DNA of 64,000 bases. It comes from Magicicada septendecula (lineage: Eukaryota; Arthropoda; Insecta; Hemiptera; Cicadidae). Below, one piece after another: positions 32,313 to 45,252 of this stretch (position 1 is the stretch's first letter; each line of letters opens with the position of its first letter). The stretch is taken from the NCBI GenBank assembly GCA_034769895.1, contig CM068373.1, positions 198,318,134 through 198,382,133 of the forward strand, read 5' to 3'. Made by a program: the position numbers and the translations under genes. Below the pieces are notes generated by a model. The model was not told the origin of the DNA. It saw nothing but the letters and a program-made list of their open reading frames with translations, and ran no database searches.

Positions 32313-34537
32313 TAAAAAAAAATCAAATCAATACACAATTCTTACTTACGAAAAATAGTTATTTAAGTCCTATAACAAATTTTTCAGTGACATACTGTTT
32401 GTCACAATTTACAAAAGAGCTTCCAGTTTCATTGGCTGATGATTAGGTAGTTTCATTTGCTGATGTTTGAAACAACTTTTTACGGCAAGAATCTGAAAAA
32501 ACATCAATTTATTCACAAACTTAAAAAAGTTAATTTAATAAAGACAAAGGTGTATAGTAAAAGCTCCTTTATTACAGCACATGCTAAAAGTGCTAAAACT
32601 TCACACTTAACTTAATTTAATTCACAACTTATCATTTTAATTATTTATAATATTAAGAATTAACATGAACTGGGAAGAGTTTATGGGTCTAATTATTACG
32701 TTTCAAATTTAACCGCCTGTAATAATATTTTAATAAAATTATTAATGGAGTTTGTAGACCTTCTCTACGACCGTTAATAAGTGAAATCTCTTTAATAACA
32801 CTGGCAACTGCTAATATGTTTACAATGAACATATTAGGAGAAATGAAAATTAATTACAAAATTTCATTATTTTCTGTTTTAATATAAAATTATATTTAGA
32901 AATTTGAGTGGATGTTTGGTTGGTCCTTGAACTGAGCCCATACAGTAGCCAATCTATATAGTGTTTAATAATTTACCCCACTGGAAGTAATGAAATGTCT
33001 TAGTTGGAGTAAAGAATTTTCACTTACAAAGAAGTAATAAATACCTAATATCAAAATTTAATAATGCTTCTTTTTATAATTTTAGTGATTATAAAAATAT
33101 AAACATTCTGCTCATCTACTATGTATCTTCAAGACTGAAAATATAAATTCATGAGATTCCTACAATATAATTTTGATGTGCATTATACAATTATATGTTT
33201 TTCAAAAACACATTTTATGAAAATGTACAGAAAAAAATGTTATGGAGGTATCTTTACAAAACTTTTAGTTCTGTTGTTATTATTTCTTTACCAATTAAAA
33301 CGTGGGTTTAAATCCATTATAAGCCCAGCACCTTGGAAAAGCATTATTATGTACTATGACACGAAAAACAGTGATCTATACATATAATGAGATATGTTTT
33401 AATTAAGCTTGTTATGACAAGAGGGATTCATTAGTTTATTTTGCCGAAGAGAGCGATGGGCCTATTGACCCGATAATTTGCGTAGACCGAAGAAACAGAT
33501 TAAAGAGGACCTTATTCTTTGATTAGGTTTTAGTGATTCTACTGTTTATCTGGATCAATTACCACATAGTCCCTTGCTCGTTCCAGCAATAATAAACTAA
33601 AGAAACACTCTTGATATGGCCAACTAAAGTAAAGCATAACTCATGTCGTTACATGCGTAGATAACAGGTATGCATTTCATTCCTTGCCAGATTTACTAAG
33701 AGATTTTAACCAAAGTGTGGAGTCATTCCTTTCCATATAAAACCATAAAAATGACAGTTAAAATCAGAAAAATAACTGTCATATGTTATAAAATCAAGTA
33801 AAGGAAAACTCTAAAAAACAATGTGCGAAATCAGTTTTTCATTATAAAAATAATTATTCTAAATTGGAAAAGTTTAAATTAAACCAATCAGTAAGCTTAT
33901 TTAGGTCTGTAAACATATTATCCTAACAATATAATGAAATAGGTTATGGTATATAAAATACAATTTTTCTGTCAAAAATTTAAAATTTTAATTGATTCGA
34001 TTATTCATTTAACACTAAAAGATGGACAGTGTACCAATCGTAATTCACACAGATATTTAAACTGCAGTGAATTTTAATTCATCAGAAATTGATGGAAATG
34101 AAGAAATTGTTTATTCATAGAACACTAGGTTAAATTACCGTAAATAAATTTCAAAAATAAACTTGGATTAATTTACCACGACAAATGCTTAATTAAACAG
34201 TTAGAAAATTCATTATTTTATCATTAAGCATAAATGTGAAATATTAGGTTATGTAATCAAGGCAAAAGTGAATTGACAGTATTAACAGTGACCGTAAAAA
34301 ACCTAAAACGTTTTAACCTAACAAAGTCCAAGAGATATTCATTACGATTTTAACAAACTAAATAAGCAATTCAATTTACAAAATTAAAAAATTTTCAACA
34401 CTGCTATTAATAAAAGCTATATAGACATTTGACAGTTCTGAAACCTTTCATTCATTGTTACATAATTATAGCACTCTTAAGATTATAGATTCCATAGAAA
34501 TAAGGTATAAATATGTTACAAAAGGTGTTTTACTTAC

Positions 34538-34690
34538 CAGATAATGTAAAATTTGAAGAACACCACTCCAAACAAAGCGCGCAGTACATCGTAATAAGAG
34601 GTAGCCAAGCAAGCTTAGTAGACAGATTTCTCGCTTCACATAACACGTCTAACCTCAAATTCGAAGAGATTTATTCAGTAATAATAATAA
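34538..34690 (-). other. Candidate 5' exon with splice donor, minus strand
   Basis: On minus, the sequence ending 'acattatctg' is followed by a consensus donor gtaagta (34,537-34,531). The upstream 150 bp is richer in CpG than its surroundings and has no ATG-initiated frame, as expected for a noncoding first exon. It may belong to the minus-strand exon at 28,130, but a further coding exon would then be missing. Weak evidence. Confidence 0.28.
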
Positions 34691-34699
34691 TTTTTGTGC

Positions 34700-35051
34700 C
34701 TTCGACGATGGAAAAAAACCAAAAGCAAAATAATTTTCAGAAAAATAAAAAAAAACTTTATTAAAGACGTTTTACTTTTGTATTAAAATAAGGTTTGTGT
34801 AAAATGTGATCAACGTTAATTGCTTTCAGATGAATATTTTTTATATATATATATATACAAATATCCGGAACCACAATCGATTTACTGAGATACAGCCACT
34901 GAAATGTATATATAAGAATTTATCCATCCTTCGTTGATCTCACCCCCAACAGAGCCACAATAGAAGTGGCTCTTTTTGTGCCACATTGTAAGGTAGAAAA
35001 TAACCGCAAAATCAACAAATGATTGAGGGAGAAAACTATATATATATATAT
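34700..35051. other. AT-rich stretch ending in (TA)n
   Basis: Contains two short (TA)n runs and a small hairpin (agagccac…gtggctct, 34,953-34,978). No gene is seen. The final (TA)n immediately precedes an LTR-type TG start at 35,052. Confidence 0.4.
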
Positions 35052-38000
35052 TGTAACATAACAAAATTATCACACTAAACATTTGAATTAATGTTACATA
35101 AATAAAAGAGAAAGTTCCATAGTGAGTGAGAGGAATAAATTGTTTAAGGATTACCCTAGAAACTGTATAATTAAGTCTAGAAAATGTTAATAAAAATGGA
35201 AGATAATAAAGAAAACCATTAATTAAAACAACCTACTATGAAAAAACCAGTTAAACCAGCAGTATACCCAGTAGATTGGGGAAGCAGTACAAAAAGGGAA
35301 GGACCATAAAAAAGGAAATAATCTGTCATTAAACCATTTTAATAAGGAAACTACTAATGTGATATTTGAAGAAGGGACAAAACATATCAAGATTCCAATA
35401 AAGAGACCAGAAACAGGAAGAGATATGCCAAAACAAAATGTTAGTCATATAATAAATACCATGAGACAAAATTGAAACCGATATAGGTAAACCCCAAACA
35501 AGTTACAAGATACAATACTATAAAACACAAATTGTATATTAGTTGTAAGTGTAATATGTTAAAAAATATGTCAAAAGAGACTACCATAGTGTAGAACTCA
35601 CTAAACAGACTACCAGAGTGTAGAATCCAATAAAGTGAAGTGAGATAACAAAATTAAGAAACTACAGAGTGTACAGTGAGAAACATAGTTAAAAAATCTA
35701 TGAAAAAATCTTCAATGAAGTTTAAGTATTATAAAAAGACTACCATGAGTGTAGAATAATAATAAGAAAACCATTTAAATGAAAGACAGTCTAAGGACTG
35801 ACAACATTACCAGTAATAAGAGTTTTTAAATTAGATATAAGAAAAACTATTACATATAAAATGTTTTCTTTAATTATAGCTAAGTAAATGGTGAGAAGGA
35901 CAAAAATACCAAAGGACAGTTCATAACTGAAGTTATGACTAATATTAAGATGTTTGCTATTTATTATTAATTAGATAATATTTTAGATGTAAGGTGTAAA
36001 TAGATACACGATTTTTTTTTTATCACAGTTAAAGTGTTTTCAAAAGAATCATAAATACACAAGACAGTTAGTGACTGACAGTGTTACTAGTAATAGGAGT
36101 TTTTTATTTTTTTTTAATTAAATTATGTCTAGGATAAGCTATTTTGTTATCATTTGATGATACAGTGAAGAATAATAGGAATAAGATGTTTTTGTTAAAA
36201 TTAGGCATAAGATGTTCATGTTATGGTTCAATGATGTTATTAGTATAAAGAAAGTTTAGTAGATACAAGATATTCTATTGTATTTAAAATCATGTCATTT
36301 AATTTTCCATTGTGTAAGTCAGAGAGGCAAGTAGGGCATAAAAATGTAATAATTTTATTCAAATCAGTAAACCATGAATAAGGTACAAACAGACCCACCA
36401 AGACACTATGTTTGTAAACACAGAATGGCCTATAAACAAAAAATTATCTATCAAAGAATTAATCTATGTAATAGGAATAGAATTCAATACATACGATACA
36501 GAAATTGAAAGTATAATTAATGCAGATACAGTTAATAGCAAATAGAATGACAAAAGAAAGAAAATTAACTTCTTTTGGAAACAGTCAAAAATAGGCTTAT
36601 GATAGTAATCAAATCAGACTAAACAGCAAATTAATCAATATTGAAATGTTTTAATAACCAAATTATTAACAACAAAGTAATTACGGAGTTATTAGGTGTA
36701 TTCCAGAGAAATATTATACCGAAAAAACAAATAAAAACCTTTAAAACACTGAATTTGTACAAAATATGGGGCATACAGTCATTATGCAAAATTGTAATTT
36801 TTGGGCTTAAATGAGTTTGAAACAAACCCAGCTATATATCAAAAGATGTAAAATTAAATAATCAATATTACTGAATAGTTAGATTCATGTAAAATTAAGA
36901 AATATTTGAAATACAGTAAAAAATAAGAAAACTTGTTATGTATAGTTAGATAGTGAAACAAGTCTTAGACAGATATTTTATAATTAAACAATATGAAGAG
37001 GAAAAAGACATACCACAAATTGCCTTAAAACGACGACGTTGCGTCTATTAGTCTATTGTTAATCGCAAAGCTGAACAGTTGAAAAATGTATTAGCGGAGT
37101 ATTGAAAACGAAATAATTTATATTAAAACCAAGTGTGGTTATGTGGCGTGTAACGGAGATGAACTAACAAGTGAAATAACCTTATCTATCTATGTCTAAC
37201 ACTTCACAATTTTCCAAAAACACAGAATAACACCATAAAACTCAACGCCAGAAATCGACAGCCATTTTGAACAATTTTTGGAACGAATTCACAGAGAACC
37301 AACACACATATTTGAACACCACACTACACAAGAGATCCATCCAGAATTCGACATCGCAGACGACGAGGGGACATTCAACACTATATTTTGGAACAACACC
37401 ACTTCGCAGAAAAAGGGAACATCGTTTTATTTCTGTGGGAGAAGATCTTCAATTCCAACGGCGTCATAGCAGTTAAAATCGAGCAGACGGCGGCCATTGC
37501 TGAATTTCTATAAAGACGATCAACCAGTGCTTCCTGGAGCGGAGTGACGTCATTTCTTCGACTTGGTTCGAAATTTAAATAATTTCTTTCTAATTGACAA
37601 TTGTAATAATAATTCTGTTCTATTTCAGATATTAACATTTAGTTTAAGAATACCTGTTAAATGTATTTTGTTCCTTGCCCTCTGACCATTTCGACTCGTT
37701 AAAAGAACCATAAATTTAAACTTGTAAAAAATATATCTGTTGATTTTTCTCACTGCCGACTGTGGCGAATATTCGCCAGTGCCTGGGACATGCGCAGTTT
37801 GACTGGCGCACAATTTTGAATGAATAAACGCAAATCAGTATTCAGTTACCAGCATTGTTTTTATTTCTACCATTAATGTTATTATTATTTTTTATTAAGC
37901 TAAAACATAATTCACATTGAGAGAATAGATATAGGAGGAAATTACAAACTCAAATAATTAATTAATTATTTAATTAATTAAATTAAATCATTCAGTCAAA

Positions 38001-38297
38001 TTCGATACAAGCACAAGAAAAAATATTTGCAAAATTTTTAAAGTTTGATGTATTTGTTATTTAACAATCAAACACACCTAGTTATAACATATTCTTGTCA
38101 CCAATATCTTTATATTTTGTTTATTATTACACTTGAAATTATATTACCATTTGACTAGCCTAACAGTGGGACTTTAAGGAGTCAGACTGACCCAGTGATA
38201 AACAAAATATCAATACGTATCAACACATATCTATATATTTCCAAATAAATTTTATTTTTTTATTTTATTATTATATTTGTAATATATTTATATTACA

Positions 38298-38327
<30 letters not shown>
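35052..38327 (+). mobile_element. LTR-retroelement-derived block, right end unresolved
   Basis: It starts TGTAACATAACA directly after (TA)n, as do the better-defined LTRs at 39,406 (TGTAACGTAACA) and 41,845 (TGTAATGTGACA). A 'ctggcgcacaattttg' stretch and an AATAAA (37,823-37,828) occur near 37.8 kb, where an LTR end might be. No matching …TTACA terminus was found, so the boundary is uncertain. There is no coding region of note; small ORFs near 37.3-37.8 kb are unsupported. Confidence 0.35.
38286..38327 (+). repeat. (TA)n-rich tract serving as LTR insertion target
   Basis: An almost pure TA tract leading directly into the solo LTR that starts at 38,328. Confidence 0.85.
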
Positions 38328-38329
<2 letters not shown>

Positions 38330-39391
38330 CAAGGTAACAGGTTATAGCCCAGACCAGACTTGCAGAAGAGAATGCACAATTAGTGAAATTTTATACATTT
38401 ATTTTCCTTTCTTTTGCACACTTTTATATTAAAATGTTCTTCCGTTATTTGACACAAAATTAATTTATTGTAGTTCAAAAATCTGCTTTGAAAATATCTT
38501 TAAATAAATGTTCTCTTTATTTAAACAGTGCTGTAAATTTTTAACTGATCAAAGTCTCTTTTAAACAAAGTTATATATTAAATCAATGTTCTCTTACTTT
38601 ACACTTTAGAGTTTTGTAATTTGGTAACAAATTTATTTAAATTTGGCTTCCATGTTCTGTTGTCTTCATTGTCCTCCCGGTCGACGAACTCGATCCGGCC
38701 TCCAGCGATCCGTCGTCTTGGTTCCACGTTCCAGCAACCGCCTCCAGGAACTGCCTTGCTCTAGGTCTCCGTACCCCAGCCGCCACGATCAGCAAAACGA
38801 AGCTCAGGAACGGTAGCCGAGTATCTCGAACTCCGTGTTGGTTTCCTGCTGACACTCGCTGCTATCACGACTCTACGGGCCCAAGGACTGCCTGGAATTG
38901 ATGTTGACTGGAATCAATGCCCACCGCGACCGCTTTCGCTGAGTACTGTATGACCACTTTCAGAGAGCCCCAAAAGAGAAGACTGGCTATTGCTTTTATA
39001 ATACAGATTAATGTATGCCGCCGCGCTGCCGAATGACGTCACCGACGATATGCGCGTAGGCGTATTTTCTATATAATCTATTATATTCTGGAGCGGCCAC
39101 GTGCTCGCCGACTTCCTTGTTCTTGAATCTTCTAGAACAATGCTTTATTACACAGGAATAAACTTCCATAACCTTTTATTTGCTACCTACATTACACAAC
39201 ACTTCACTCACATATTAAATTATATCTTCATAGTTTTCACATTGTCTTATTACTAATTTATTTTATTAATTTGAATTTTTTATTAATATTATTTTATTTC
39301 CAAGCATTATTCTATCGTTCTGGACACTCATAACAGCTGATAATAATTATGCTCCACATTTACCTATAATGAGACAGCTTGTCACGTTGCA
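38328..39391 (+). mobile_element. Solo LTR, 1,064 bp
   Basis: It starts TGCAAGGTAACA and ends TGTCACGTTGCA, an imperfect 12-bp inverted pair with TG…CA termini. Flanks are atat on the left and atac on the right, a possible 4-bp target duplication with one change. A GC-richer central part (about 38,660-39,060) contains a TATA-like 'cttttataatac' near 38,992. No internal region or second LTR of this family is present, so it is a solo LTR left by recombination. The family is unknown but is probably Ty3/gypsy-like from the termini and the AT target. Confidence 0.65.
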
Positions 39392-39405
39392 ATACATGTA
39401 TATAT

Positions 39406-41829
39406 TGTAACGTAACAGAAATACGGTCCTCGACGTTACATAAACCAAATTATAAGATTTAGAATAGAGGAGAAATTTATTAATTATCCACACTTGTAAA
39501 AGGTCAGAAACCCAACCCATGTTTGTTTAAATAAAATAAGAATGCAAGGTAAAAAAGATAAGCAAGTAATAATGTTAATAATAATAAACCTCAAGGTTCA
39601 GTGAGAGGTAAATAACAGACATTGACACATATTGTAAAAAACTAATGTTGACTATTTCAGAATAATTGATGTATTAAAGTAGATGAGAATGAGTAAATGG
39701 TGTATGACTTAAATTAATCAAATGTACTTGTTATTAATTGTATCATGTTATATTGTTATCATGATAGTGATGTTATATTTTGTGTTAGTAAGTGAAAGTT
39801 TTCTGTTAATAGAATATCAGGTAATTAAGTATGATATGTTATTAATTTACCATTGTAGAACTGTTGTTGAACTCAGTAATTGATTACTAATTAATTTCAT
39901 ATTATGTGTTATCCATAGGTCACGATAAGCTTTTGTTAGATTTTATAAAATTAATTATTCGTATACATGTACTTAGATAATAAGATGAGTATAATTTTAA
40001 ACTTGGATAAAAAGGCTATAATTGTTAACGGGATACAAAAGAGTTTAATACCACCATGTCATAAATAGATAAAAGATTTTATAATATTGCAGATAGTAAC
40101 AAGTGAAATTCGGAAGTAGATCAAGGTATAATGATAGGCCTAACAACCAGTAACATTATATAGTAAGTCAGATCAGAAAGGTTAGGTAAAGAAATTAGTA
40201 ACAAATACTAAATAAAATCTAAGGAGTTAGTAGAAGTTAATAATAATTGATAATAACGAATAAATAAACTCAAATTAAATAAATTATTATAATGCCATAG
40301 TGCAATGATACCGATAGATAATGTTTGGTAACTGAAAAATAATATTTGTTAAAATAAACAGATTAAGAGTAAAAGACAGCAAAATATATAAGAATTAGTA
40401 AACAAGCCATAAGTAAGATTATATTCGGATATAATGGAAATTTAGAAAGGGATTATTTTGATGAGTGGAAGAACATTGTATGAAATGATTATAATATAAC
40501 ATAATATCGAATAAGAATAAAAAAGATGGTTGCTATGGACGACAAAATAGATAGAATTTGTTGATTTGATTATTAGATAATTTTACATGAACGGAGATAG
40601 TTTAGTTAAGAGATGCTCAGAAAAAATTTGATTTAAATTAAATACAAAGTATATAGAAATTTAAAATAAATGAATAATAAATCGCAATAGTTTGGTCCAC
40701 TAACAGTTAACTATATTATATAATTGGACAATGTAAAAACGATACACAAAGTAAGGAAAAACAAAGGAAGAACTCGGATCGCCAAATTCCAGTTAATGAA
40801 CAAATGTTAAATTAATCAATTAACAAAACCAGAGAAATAACTACCTGCATAAAGTGATATAATCCTATAACGCAAACGAAACGAAAATAAACACCAAATA
40901 ATATTGGAACTTCAGTTTACACGATCCAATAGAAACACATAGTTGGATTCGAATTCCGTCGAAGCACGTAACCACAAAACTCGGACATTGGTGAACAAAA
41001 GGAGCGGTATTTCTACATCATCCCAGGACCAAGAATTAAACTTTATTTTCAACTTGGAACGTAGACTAACGAGAGCAAATTCATCTGCATGCTGATCTGT
41101 TGCTGTCAAGACGAAAGGGTTATCTATACACGGCCTCATCGAGTCAAAATGCTGAGCGGACGGTAAAATACAATTATTTTAAATATGATTTAATAAAAAC
41201 TCAACTATATATTGTAATACCTTGTATTCCTATTTATGCATTTTCTGATCTTACTAACAGTTGAAAGAACCTTCACGACCTGTATTTAAAGAAATATAAA
41301 ATCATTACTAAAAATAATATAAAACCTTGAATCCGATCGATAATCGATTACTTCTGACTTATAGCCTTTCGTATCTAACGTAAGAGAAACAACTTTGTTG
41401 GACAAGAAATATTAAATATTAATAAAGAATCATTTTAGAATTTCAATATCTTCTCATTTATATAAGATTTAATGGAGTGTGAATAAGAAATAAGATAAGT
41501 AAAGAGTGTAACCAATAATCACCGTACGCGGTGGGTTAACCAACAAATTTCCGTTGTCTGGGAACCACAGCGCTATTCGCGGACTGCTTAGGTATTAAAG
41601 AGAGGAGAATACAATAAAAATTTCTGCTCTTCTCTTCAACACAGAATAGGCTTGAGCGAAAAATTCGAATCACACCCTATACACATAATTTCCACCCACA
41701 ATAACACAATTATATTAAATAGAGAGGAAAGGAGATATACTTAACAATATTATAACACATATTAAAATAAGATACGTAATAAATTGGCACTAATCGGGGA
41801 GAGGTCTTAACGAGGAGACACCCGTTACA
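39406..41829 (+). mobile_element. Solo LTR, ~2.42 kb
   Basis: It starts TGTAACGTAACA just after an AT tract and ends acccgttaca, giving TG…CA ends with inverse TGTAACG/CGTTACA tips. It is AT-rich without coding potential. Near the right end 'aattggcactaatcggggag' resembles 'aattggcgcataccaacgtg' in the LTRs of the following array, so the two LTR families are related. Fourteen bases separate it from the previous LTR and fifteen from the next. No internal region is seen. Confidence 0.6.
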
Positions 41830-41844
41830 TGATAATATATATAT

Positions 41845-44227
41845 TGTAATGTGACATAATGAGAGTCCCAAAACAATTAACAAAAATAGTCCAAATAATA
41901 ATAAAAAAGTCAGAATAAATGAAATCAAGTATGTAACAATTTAAAATAAAAAGTACAGCACAATAGTGTGACCAATAATAAACTATGTATTGTGAAAAAA
42001 TAAGATAAAACTTATGAAAAGTGAATCAGTGTAAAAGTGAAAAGTGAAAGGTGAAAAAACAAGGGTGATCATTAATCACACAGATAAGACTGTTAAGATT
42101 AATGATCCCTATAATTCCATTAAGTGTGAAAAAACCCAAATAATTCAATATAAGAGGCCCAACTCTTATAGGTAATATGAAATGACAAACATACTAAATG
42201 TTAAAGTATGAACAGACAATTGTAATATTGTAACATTGTTTATTGAAAGGTTGTATAATTATTAATCCCATGTTTGCTTTTCTTTAATTAGGCCAATGCC
42301 AGTAATTGTTAGCATTGATAAACTATGTATAAAAGAATATAAGAAAAATATTAAGCCTGTAAGCAAGAATAGAAAATATGTGTTACGGCATGATACCAAA
42401 ACATGCTTAAATAGAGGCCCATAAACAATATAATAATGGTCCATGAATAGAGCCTAATGGTATTATGACCAATTAAATAATTTATGTTATTGTTTGTAAA
42501 TGAATTAATCAAATCTTGGCCATGAAGGCAACATTTTTAATTAGTATGTTAAGGGTTTTGTATTAGTTAATAAACATTGTTAGCATAAGTTAAAGAAAAA
42601 ATGTAGTAATCATTAAAACAAATGTAATCAGGCAAAAGGTTCAAAACAGAAAACAATTTAATAATTAATGTAATTTAGACAATAAGTATGAAGTCAAATT
42701 TGAGGCCTAGGCCGAACATGAAATATAAAATAAAATAATGTCAGAAATGATTAAGTTATCAAATCAATATAATACAATAATAACAAATAAGGATCAAAAT
42801 TTAATAATGGACAAGTCTTAGAGTAATTGTGTATCAAATGAAATTAATCTAATGAAAATTAAGTATTGTATCATAGTGAATGTAAGGGCAGTGTTATAGT
42901 CCAGATTTATAGATTTTGTAAAGGTGAAAGGACACCTAATATGAAGTTAACTCATACAAAATTATATACCAAAATGTAGACCTTTAAAAAAGGAACAGAA
43001 ATAAGTAAACCAATTTTAGTTTAAACAAAAATTAACAAGGGAGTATTTTTTGACTGTAAAAACAAGGATATAATTTTACAAATAAAAATGACCTCAAGTT
43101 CATGAAAACTGACCAATCAAAACCCGAGTTTACTGGTCAAAAAAGCCGTACAAAGACGAGACGAAGGAAGAATTGTATTGTTAGATGCCACGCTGAAGAG
43201 ATGAGTCTAATAGCTGACGCTTGTGAAAAAACTAAACCAATCAAGTAATACTCGACTTATGTTATAAAATAAACCAGTGAAGTAAGAAAAACACTCCAAG
43301 AAAATTATAAAGAATTAATTACTGACCGATGGAAGGAAAACTCTACACCAAAACCACAAAAAGACGCTAGCGATCAAATTCACTACACCATATAAACAAT
43401 TTACAGTGATAATTGGACTACCCGTTGATCATTAATACAATGATTAATGATAATAACAATTTTATTTAAAACAGAAAATCACTCAACTACATAACTTTGG
43501 TTAGCCGATTAAGCGGCCATCTTGTTTATTATTCTATTCCCAGTGCCAACAGAGTTCGTTTCCGCTGACGGTGAAAACACTTAATATTTTATATTTGTAA
43601 ACATTAATAATTCAGTTTTATTATTTCATATGTAATTGTAATGTGTTGTACTCCTTTTTAAAGCATTTTCTGACATCATAACTAGCCCAAAGAACCCAAG
43701 CCCTGAGATAAATATTTTATATAAAATTTACTTGTAAACCATTGAAGAGCAGATTCGAAGACGAATCGATTATTAAACTGTTAAGGTCGATTCAAGACCT
43801 AACCATTTATGTTTTGATAAATAAGCTAAAAAAAAAATAATGAAAGAAACCAATGATTACCGATTCCAGAATTGTTATTTTATGCGTGAAAATAGAATAA
43901 GAATTTGTTCACAGGCATTAGTGAGTGAGAGCAGGTACGCCGGACGAATATAACCTCGCCAACAACAGTAAAAAAATAAACTAACCTACAACTGGCAACA
44001 TACTGTTAGCGACTGCCGCTGAGTCAACCAGAAGTGCGGGAAAATTCGAAGGCGCTAGCACACGAATACAAACACTTTCTCTCATAACAACATTATACAA
44101 ACTTTATATTAAAGAATTGATTATGTAAAGACAACACTCGTAAAATTGTACACTCTATATGTACGTTATAGAATTGGCGCATACCAACGTGGAGCTTATT
44201 TTAACCCCAAAACGAATTTACATTACA
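41845..44227 (+). repeat. LTR 1 of the array (outermost left)
   Basis: It starts TGTAATGTGACA and ends CATTACA (44,221-44,227). It lacks two blocks present in every other LTR: 17 bp (after 42,450) and 71 bp (at about 43,375, between 'gctagc' and 'gatcaaattc'). TATAAAAG at 42,328-42,335 is a candidate TATA box, and AATAAA near 43,267 a candidate polyadenylation signal. It shares several single-base variants with LTR 5. Confidence 0.7.
42328..42335 (+). promoter_or_regulatory. Candidate TATA box in the LTR
   Basis: TATAAAAG about 480 bp into LTR 1; the same octamer recurs at the equivalent place in LTRs 2-5 (about 47,240, 52,241, 57,241 and 62,240). It is a consensus match only; no start site is known. 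Confidence 0.3.
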
Positions 44228-44344
44228 AGGTTGCGATTACAACGGGGAGGCATAAGACATATCACAACACAAGCTATTAAAAAGCTATACGTTAAAGAAT
44301 TAAACACGTACACAAAAAAATAAACGTTATAAAGAAATGTTATA

Positions 44345-44364
44345 GAATTGGCGCCCAGTTGGGC
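44345..44364 (+). promoter_or_regulatory. Candidate primer-binding site
   Basis: 'attggcgcccagttgggctg' resembles the tRNA-Lys(CUU)-type primer site TGGCGCCCAACGTGGGGC used by many insect LTR elements. Units 3 and 4 read 'cccaggttggg'. It lies about 118 bp downstream of the CATTACA end, unusually far. A second, degraded 'attggcgcataccaacgtgg' (44,173-44,192) falls inside the LTR. The arrangement suggests duplication of the LTR/primer-site junction. Confidence 0.4.
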
Positions 44365-44451
44365 TGAATTAGGAAAAATTACGGACTGTAGTACCACTAC
44401 TAAACAATGCAGTCCACCTAATTTTAGCAGGCGGCCGTTATAAGTCCAGAG

Positions 44452-45006
44452 ATGCATACGAGAGGAGTTTCAAAGAAGATGGCGAAGGACCAGGAGACGG
44501 AAGAAAGTAGACGGGAAGAAGAAACAGCAGAACAACAAGACACTGAAATGGAACAACAGGCGGGTGACGGAATTGAAGCTAGAGGAGCCCTGAGTTCACC
44601 AGAATTACAGAAATTGATGGATTTCATAACCGAGCAAACTAAACTGACAAATGAAAAATTTGACAGTATTAAAGAAGACAATAAACAAATGAATGAAAAT
44701 TTATTAAGACAAATGAATGAAAAGTTTGACCGAAATGAGGAGAACTTGATGAAACAGATAGATGAGAAAATAGACAGTACAAATGAAAGTACTAAAGAAA
44801 GTTTAAGACAAATCAAGGAAGATAATAGACAAATGAATGAGAGTTTGGAAAATAAAATTGAGAAAATCAGTGAAAAGTTAGACAGCACCAATGAAAGTAT
44901 TAAGAGAGAGTTAAGGGAACTTATAAATGTGAAGATTGAAGACGTCAGAAAGACACTTAGCCAGAGGATGGAAGTACACAAGGATGAAAACTTGGAAGAA
45001 CAATAG
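44452..45006 (+). CDS. Gag-like coiled-coil protein, unit 1 (184 aa)
   Basis: Begins MHTRGVSKKMAKDQETEESR. The codon 3 bp after a second in-frame ATG (44,479) is also a possible start. Residues 1-60 are acidic and Gln/Glu-rich. From about residue 62 (TKLTNEKFDSIKEDNKQMNE) to the end the sequence is a long heptad-like coiled coil with three imperfect repeats of 'EK(F/I/L)DSxxE'. This form of N-terminal coiled coil is common in Gag of insect Ty3/gypsy elements. No capsid major-homology region or CCHC knuckle is seen. It ends at TAG 45,004-45,006, after which the same frame stays open to 45,252. It probably forms oligomers; retroelement packaging is inferred. Confidence 0.6.
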   Translation: MHTRGVSKKMAKDQETEESRREEETAEQQDTEMEQQAGDGIEARGALSSPELQKLMDFITEQTKLTNEKFDSIKEDNKQMNENLLRQMNEKFDRNEENLMKQIDEKIDSTNESTKESLRQIKEDNRQMNESLENKIEKISEKLDSTNESIKRELRELINVKIEDVRKTLSQRMEVHKDENLEEQ

Positions 45007-45252
45007 CTGTCAATAAATGATAGAAGTAAAATGAAGGTAGAAGAAATAACAAACAATAACAATATGGAACAATTGAATCCGGAAATTGAAGAAGATAGTA
45101 GGAAGGGAATAGAGAATAAAGAAGACTCAAGTGTATTGTTTTCGGAAAACAGAAATAACGAAAACAAAGAGAAAATTAAGCACATAGAAACCAACCGTAG
45201 AGAAGTAAAGAAGGACCAAATAATTAAGAAGATTAAGAAAACAAATATATAG
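45007..45252 (+). CDS. In-frame continuation after the Gag-like stop, unit 1
   Basis: The Gag-like frame continues after TAG with LSINDRSK, then an internal ATG (45,031) and MKVEEITNNNNMEQLNPEIE, a Lys/Glu-rich stretch ending KKIKKTNI and TAG at 45,250-45,252. It could be expressed by stop readthrough, by internal initiation, or not at all. Identical copies lie at 50,008-50,253, 55,008-55,253 and 60,008-60,253. Confidence 0.3.
   Translation: MSINDRSKMKVEEITNNNNMEQLNPEIEEDSRKGIENKEDSSVLFSENRNNENKEKIKHIETNRREVKKDQIIKKIKKTNI

Larger units (their letters stand above)
28131..34537 (-). other. Putative intron of the minus-strand gene, full of repeats
   Basis: If the acceptor at 28,131 and the donor at 34,537 belong together, this 6.4-kb stretch is an intron. 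It contains the Penelope-like palindrome, an imperfect hairpin and a SINE. The sections 29,251-29,817, 30,420-32,110 and 32,315-34,537 are AT-rich with nothing recognised. The pairing is a guess. Confidence 0.25.

Noticed and set aside
35052..37870. Complete solo LTR at 35.05-37.87 kb
   Set aside because: The left edge looks right but no matching …TTACA right edge was found, so only a tentative block is listed.
44424..45194. 256-codon minus-strand ORF in every array unit (also 49,425, 54,425 and 59,425)
   Set aside because: It is the antisense of the Gag-like coiled-coil ORF. Its Ser/Leu/Phe-rich composition is what the complement of Lys/Glu/Asn codons gives, and no domain or start context supports it.
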